A stretch of DNA of 7,849 bases, from the NCBI GenBank assembly GCA_964404395.1, contig CAYOKA010000104.1, forward strand, positions 1-7,849, given 5' to 3'. The notes under the pieces were generated by a model. That model saw only the letters and a program-made list of their open reading frames with translations, made no database searches and was not told the DNA's origin. How positions within the stretch are numbered: the first letter of the stretch is position 1; each line of letters opens with the position of its first letter. The position numbers and the translations under genes were made by a program. The stretch is from JAAYBT01 sp964404395. GTDB lineage: Bacteria; Bacillota; Clostridia; Acetivibrionales; DTU013. Shown piece after piece: positions 7,016 to 7,849 of this stretch.

Positions 7016-7104
7016 ATAGGGACACAGGGGGACGTTTCTCTTGTGTCATCCACCTGCAGGCACAGGGTGACGACACAAGAGAAATGTCCCCCTGTGTCCC
7101 CTAT
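7016..7104. repeat. 89-nt REP/MITE-like palindromic element
   Basis: The arms 7016-7047 and 7072-7104 are inverted copies over 32-33 nt, differing by one indel and one G/A difference (a G-U pair in RNA). They start ATAGGGACACAGGGGGAC and end TCTCTTGTGTC. The 24-nt middle contains CCTGCAGG and a further imperfect stem. Short palindromes of this GGGACA...GGGGGAC...TCTC...GTC style are dispersed in many Clostridia and related Firmicutes, and often resemble REP elements mobilised by RAYT (Y1) transposases. No transposase is present here and I found no second copy in this window. No convincing target-site duplication is seen. Confidence 0.8.
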
Positions 7105-7109
7105 TTTTT
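7016..7109 (+). terminator. Rho-independent terminator built from the palindrome
   Basis: On the plus strand the long hairpin is followed by six T residues (7104-7109), 25 nt after the glycosidase stop. This gives a classical hairpin plus U-tract for the plus-strand operon. On the minus strand the same hairpin forms, but no immediate T-run follows, so termination of the convergent gene would be weaker. Confidence 0.6.
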
Positions 7110-7646
7110 ATCAGCATACAGAATCTTGTTCCTGTAAAACAACTCCATTAATGTCTCTATATCTGAAGGCGTCAGGTAGTCTTCTGCTGTCTTTGTAAGT
7201 TCGTCGAGCTCCTCGCATGTGATTCCGTCCTGAGAAATTTCCACCATTTTGCTAAATTCATCCGGATCTATTTTTGAGAAAATAGAAATAGCTGCCAGCT
7301 TGTCTGCCATGCTTAAGTGTTCTACCAAAGAAATGTCTTCCGGCAGAATAGCGTACTGTGAAAATGCTTCATCTTCATCCTTTGTGTTCTCCCGTGCTTC
7401 CACCCATTCTTCATCTTCGAGCGCAGCACTGGGCTGGGGAAGTGTAACCATTTCCAACGGATCCGATGGCTCATATTGATCATTTTGCATGAATCGGCTC
7501 AGTAGTCCGGAAAACCTGGGCAGCTTTAGTCCGGGCAGCTCCATAATCCGGATGTCAAAGAAACCATCCATCACAGCTGTATTAATTATAAACATTACTG
7601 CAAAAACAACTACCAACAGTACTAGAACACTAAACCATTTTCTCAT
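7101..7646 (-). CDS. Single-pass membrane-anchored protein of unknown function
   Basis: 181 residues, family not recognised. Residues ~5-24 are a strongly hydrophobic segment after MRKW, either an uncleaved signal-anchor or a signal peptide without an obvious cleavage site. An extracytoplasmic linker follows, with an acidic, Glu/Asp-rich stretch at about 74-90 (EDEEW...KDEDE). The C-terminal ~85 residues look compact and helical, with repeated Leu/Ile spacing and the segments LSMADKLAAISIFSKI and ITCEELDELTKTAEDYL. One cysteine is present. Start: the ATG at 7646 has an AGGT SD 6-7 nt upstream, inside a hairpin. A GTG at 7694 would add 16 residues, but has no SD and would read through the hairpin. 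The stop TAG lies in the last bases of the palindromic element, so the final residues (KK) come from the T-tract/element junction. It faces the glycosidase convergently. Confidence 0.75.
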   Translation of the reverse strand: MRKWFSVLVLLVVVFAVMFIINTAVMDGFFDIRIMELPGLKLPRFSGLLSRFMQNDQYEPSDPLEMVTLPQPSAALEDEEWVEARENTKDEDEAFSQYAILPEDISLVEHLSMADKLAAISIFSKIDPDEFSKMVEISQDGITCEELDELTKTAEDYLTPSDIETLMELFYRNKILYADKK

Positions 7647-7680
7647 AATAATACCTGCATATCTATTTACAGGTATTATT
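7647..7680 (-). promoter_or_regulatory. Perfect 11-bp hairpin directly before the start codon of the membrane protein
   Basis: AATAATACCTG (7647-7657) and CAGGTATTATT (7670-7680) are perfect inverted repeats around a 12-nt loop. In the minus-strand mRNA the 3' arm contains the only SD-like sequence (AGGU) and ends at the base before the ATG. Folding would hide the ribosome binding site. It could instead be a DNA operator. Structure is seen; function is inferred. Confidence 0.6.
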
Positions 7681-7708
7681 GGCTTACGACACACGAAATT
7701 ATTCGCAT
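7676..7708 (-). CDS. Possible 10-codon leader ORF upstream of the membrane protein
   Basis: Minus-strand ATG at 7708-7706 with AGGA 3 nt upstream encodes MRIISCVVSQ and ends in TAA at 7678-7676, inside the 5' arm of the hairpin at 7647-7680. A terminating ribosome would sit on that arm and could keep the downstream ribosome binding site open. The ORF is short enough to be chance. Confidence 0.2.
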   Translation of the reverse strand: MRIISCVVSQ

Positions 7709-7737
7709 TTTCCTGCTTTATTGTTATATTGAAGAAG

Positions 7738-7766
7738 TTAATATTTCATTTACAGATTTGTTACAA
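7738..7766 (-). promoter_or_regulatory. Predicted promoter of the membrane protein gene
   Basis: On the minus strand, TTGTAA (7766-7761) and TATTAA (7743-7738) are spaced exactly 17 bp. The transcript would start near 7731, giving a leader of about 85 nt that contains the hairpin at 7647-7680. Confidence 0.55.
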
Positions 7767-7849
7767 AAACGTAATATATTTTAGCTGGAAAACATGCTAC
7801 AATATAGTTGCCACAGCCAATAATACTAATTTTTCATTTTTGTTCCTCC

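Larger units (their letters stand above)
7673..7826. repeat. 12-bp inverted repeat pair flanking the promoter
   Basis: GTATTATTGGCT (7673-7684) recurs as a perfect inverted copy AGCCAATAATAC (7815-7826), 130 bp away on the other side of the predicted promoter. The hairpin arm at 7647-7657 shares the AATAATAC part, giving three copies of that core. This may be a regulator site repeated across the promoter, or the trace of a small element. From 7767 to the window end I see no gene. Confidence 0.45.

Noticed and set aside
7647..7694. GTG at 7694 as the start of the membrane protein
   Set aside because: No SD precedes it, the extra 16 residues weaken the signal-anchor N-terminus, and the hairpin and SD fit the ATG at 7646.
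7795..7803. Plus-strand TGCTACAAT as an extended -10 promoter for a gene right of the window
   Set aside because: The -10 looks good, but no acceptable -35 is found at 16-18 bp, and the target gene is not in view.
7826..7849. GGAGG followed by ATG AAA AAT TAG on the minus strand at the right edge
   Set aside because: Good SD spacing, but the frame stops after three codons; without sequence beyond the window it cannot be told from chance.

Overview
The window looks like chromosomal DNA from a low-to-moderate GC anaerobic Firmicute, most likely a clostridial species. Reasons: strong GGAGG ribosome binding sites, sigma-A-type promoters, A/T-rich intergenic regions, a Gram-positive type signal peptide on a large modular secreted protein, and gene families typical of Clostridia (the radical SAM / DUF4130 DNA-repair pair, a TtcA-like thiolase, a NAGPA-domain protein). 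No rRNA, tRNA, CRISPR array, transposase or phage gene is visible.

Left part (1-3060, all minus strand). At the left edge are the first 13 codons of an unidentified membrane or secreted protein, with a near-consensus promoter and an unusually long (about 270 nt) leader. Upstream of it lies a two-gene operon: a radical SAM protein (TIGR03916 type) and a DUF4130 protein (TIGR03915 type), translationally coupled through a TGATG overlap. Its promoter carries a near-perfect Gram-positive LexA/DinR box overlapping the -35 element, so the pair is probably part of the SOS response. Further upstream is an independent acyl-CoA thioesterase of the YkhA/hotdog family.

Middle (3061-6991). A divergent intergenic region separates the thioesterase from a plus-strand two-gene operon: a TtcA-like tRNA-thiolation ATPase and, 11 nt later, a 974-residue secreted modular protein. 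The latter has a signal peptide, a phosphodiester glycosidase (NAGPA) domain, two Ig-like domains, a carbohydrate-binding-like jelly roll, and a C-terminal domain that resembles a calcineurin-like phosphoesterase but lacks its metal ligands.

Right part (6992-7849). An 89-nt near-perfect palindrome of the clostridial REP/MITE kind sits between convergent genes. It ends in a T-run that can terminate the plus-strand operon, and it supplies the stop codon of the minus-strand gene facing it. That gene encodes a small single-pass membrane protein of unknown function. Its start codon is preceded by a perfect 11-bp hairpin burying the ribosome binding site, a possible mini-ORF, and a predicted promoter flanked by 12-bp inverted repeats.

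The strongest lead is the LexA-controlled radical SAM / DUF4130 operon: a poorly characterised DNA repair or modification pair with direct sequence evidence for SOS control.
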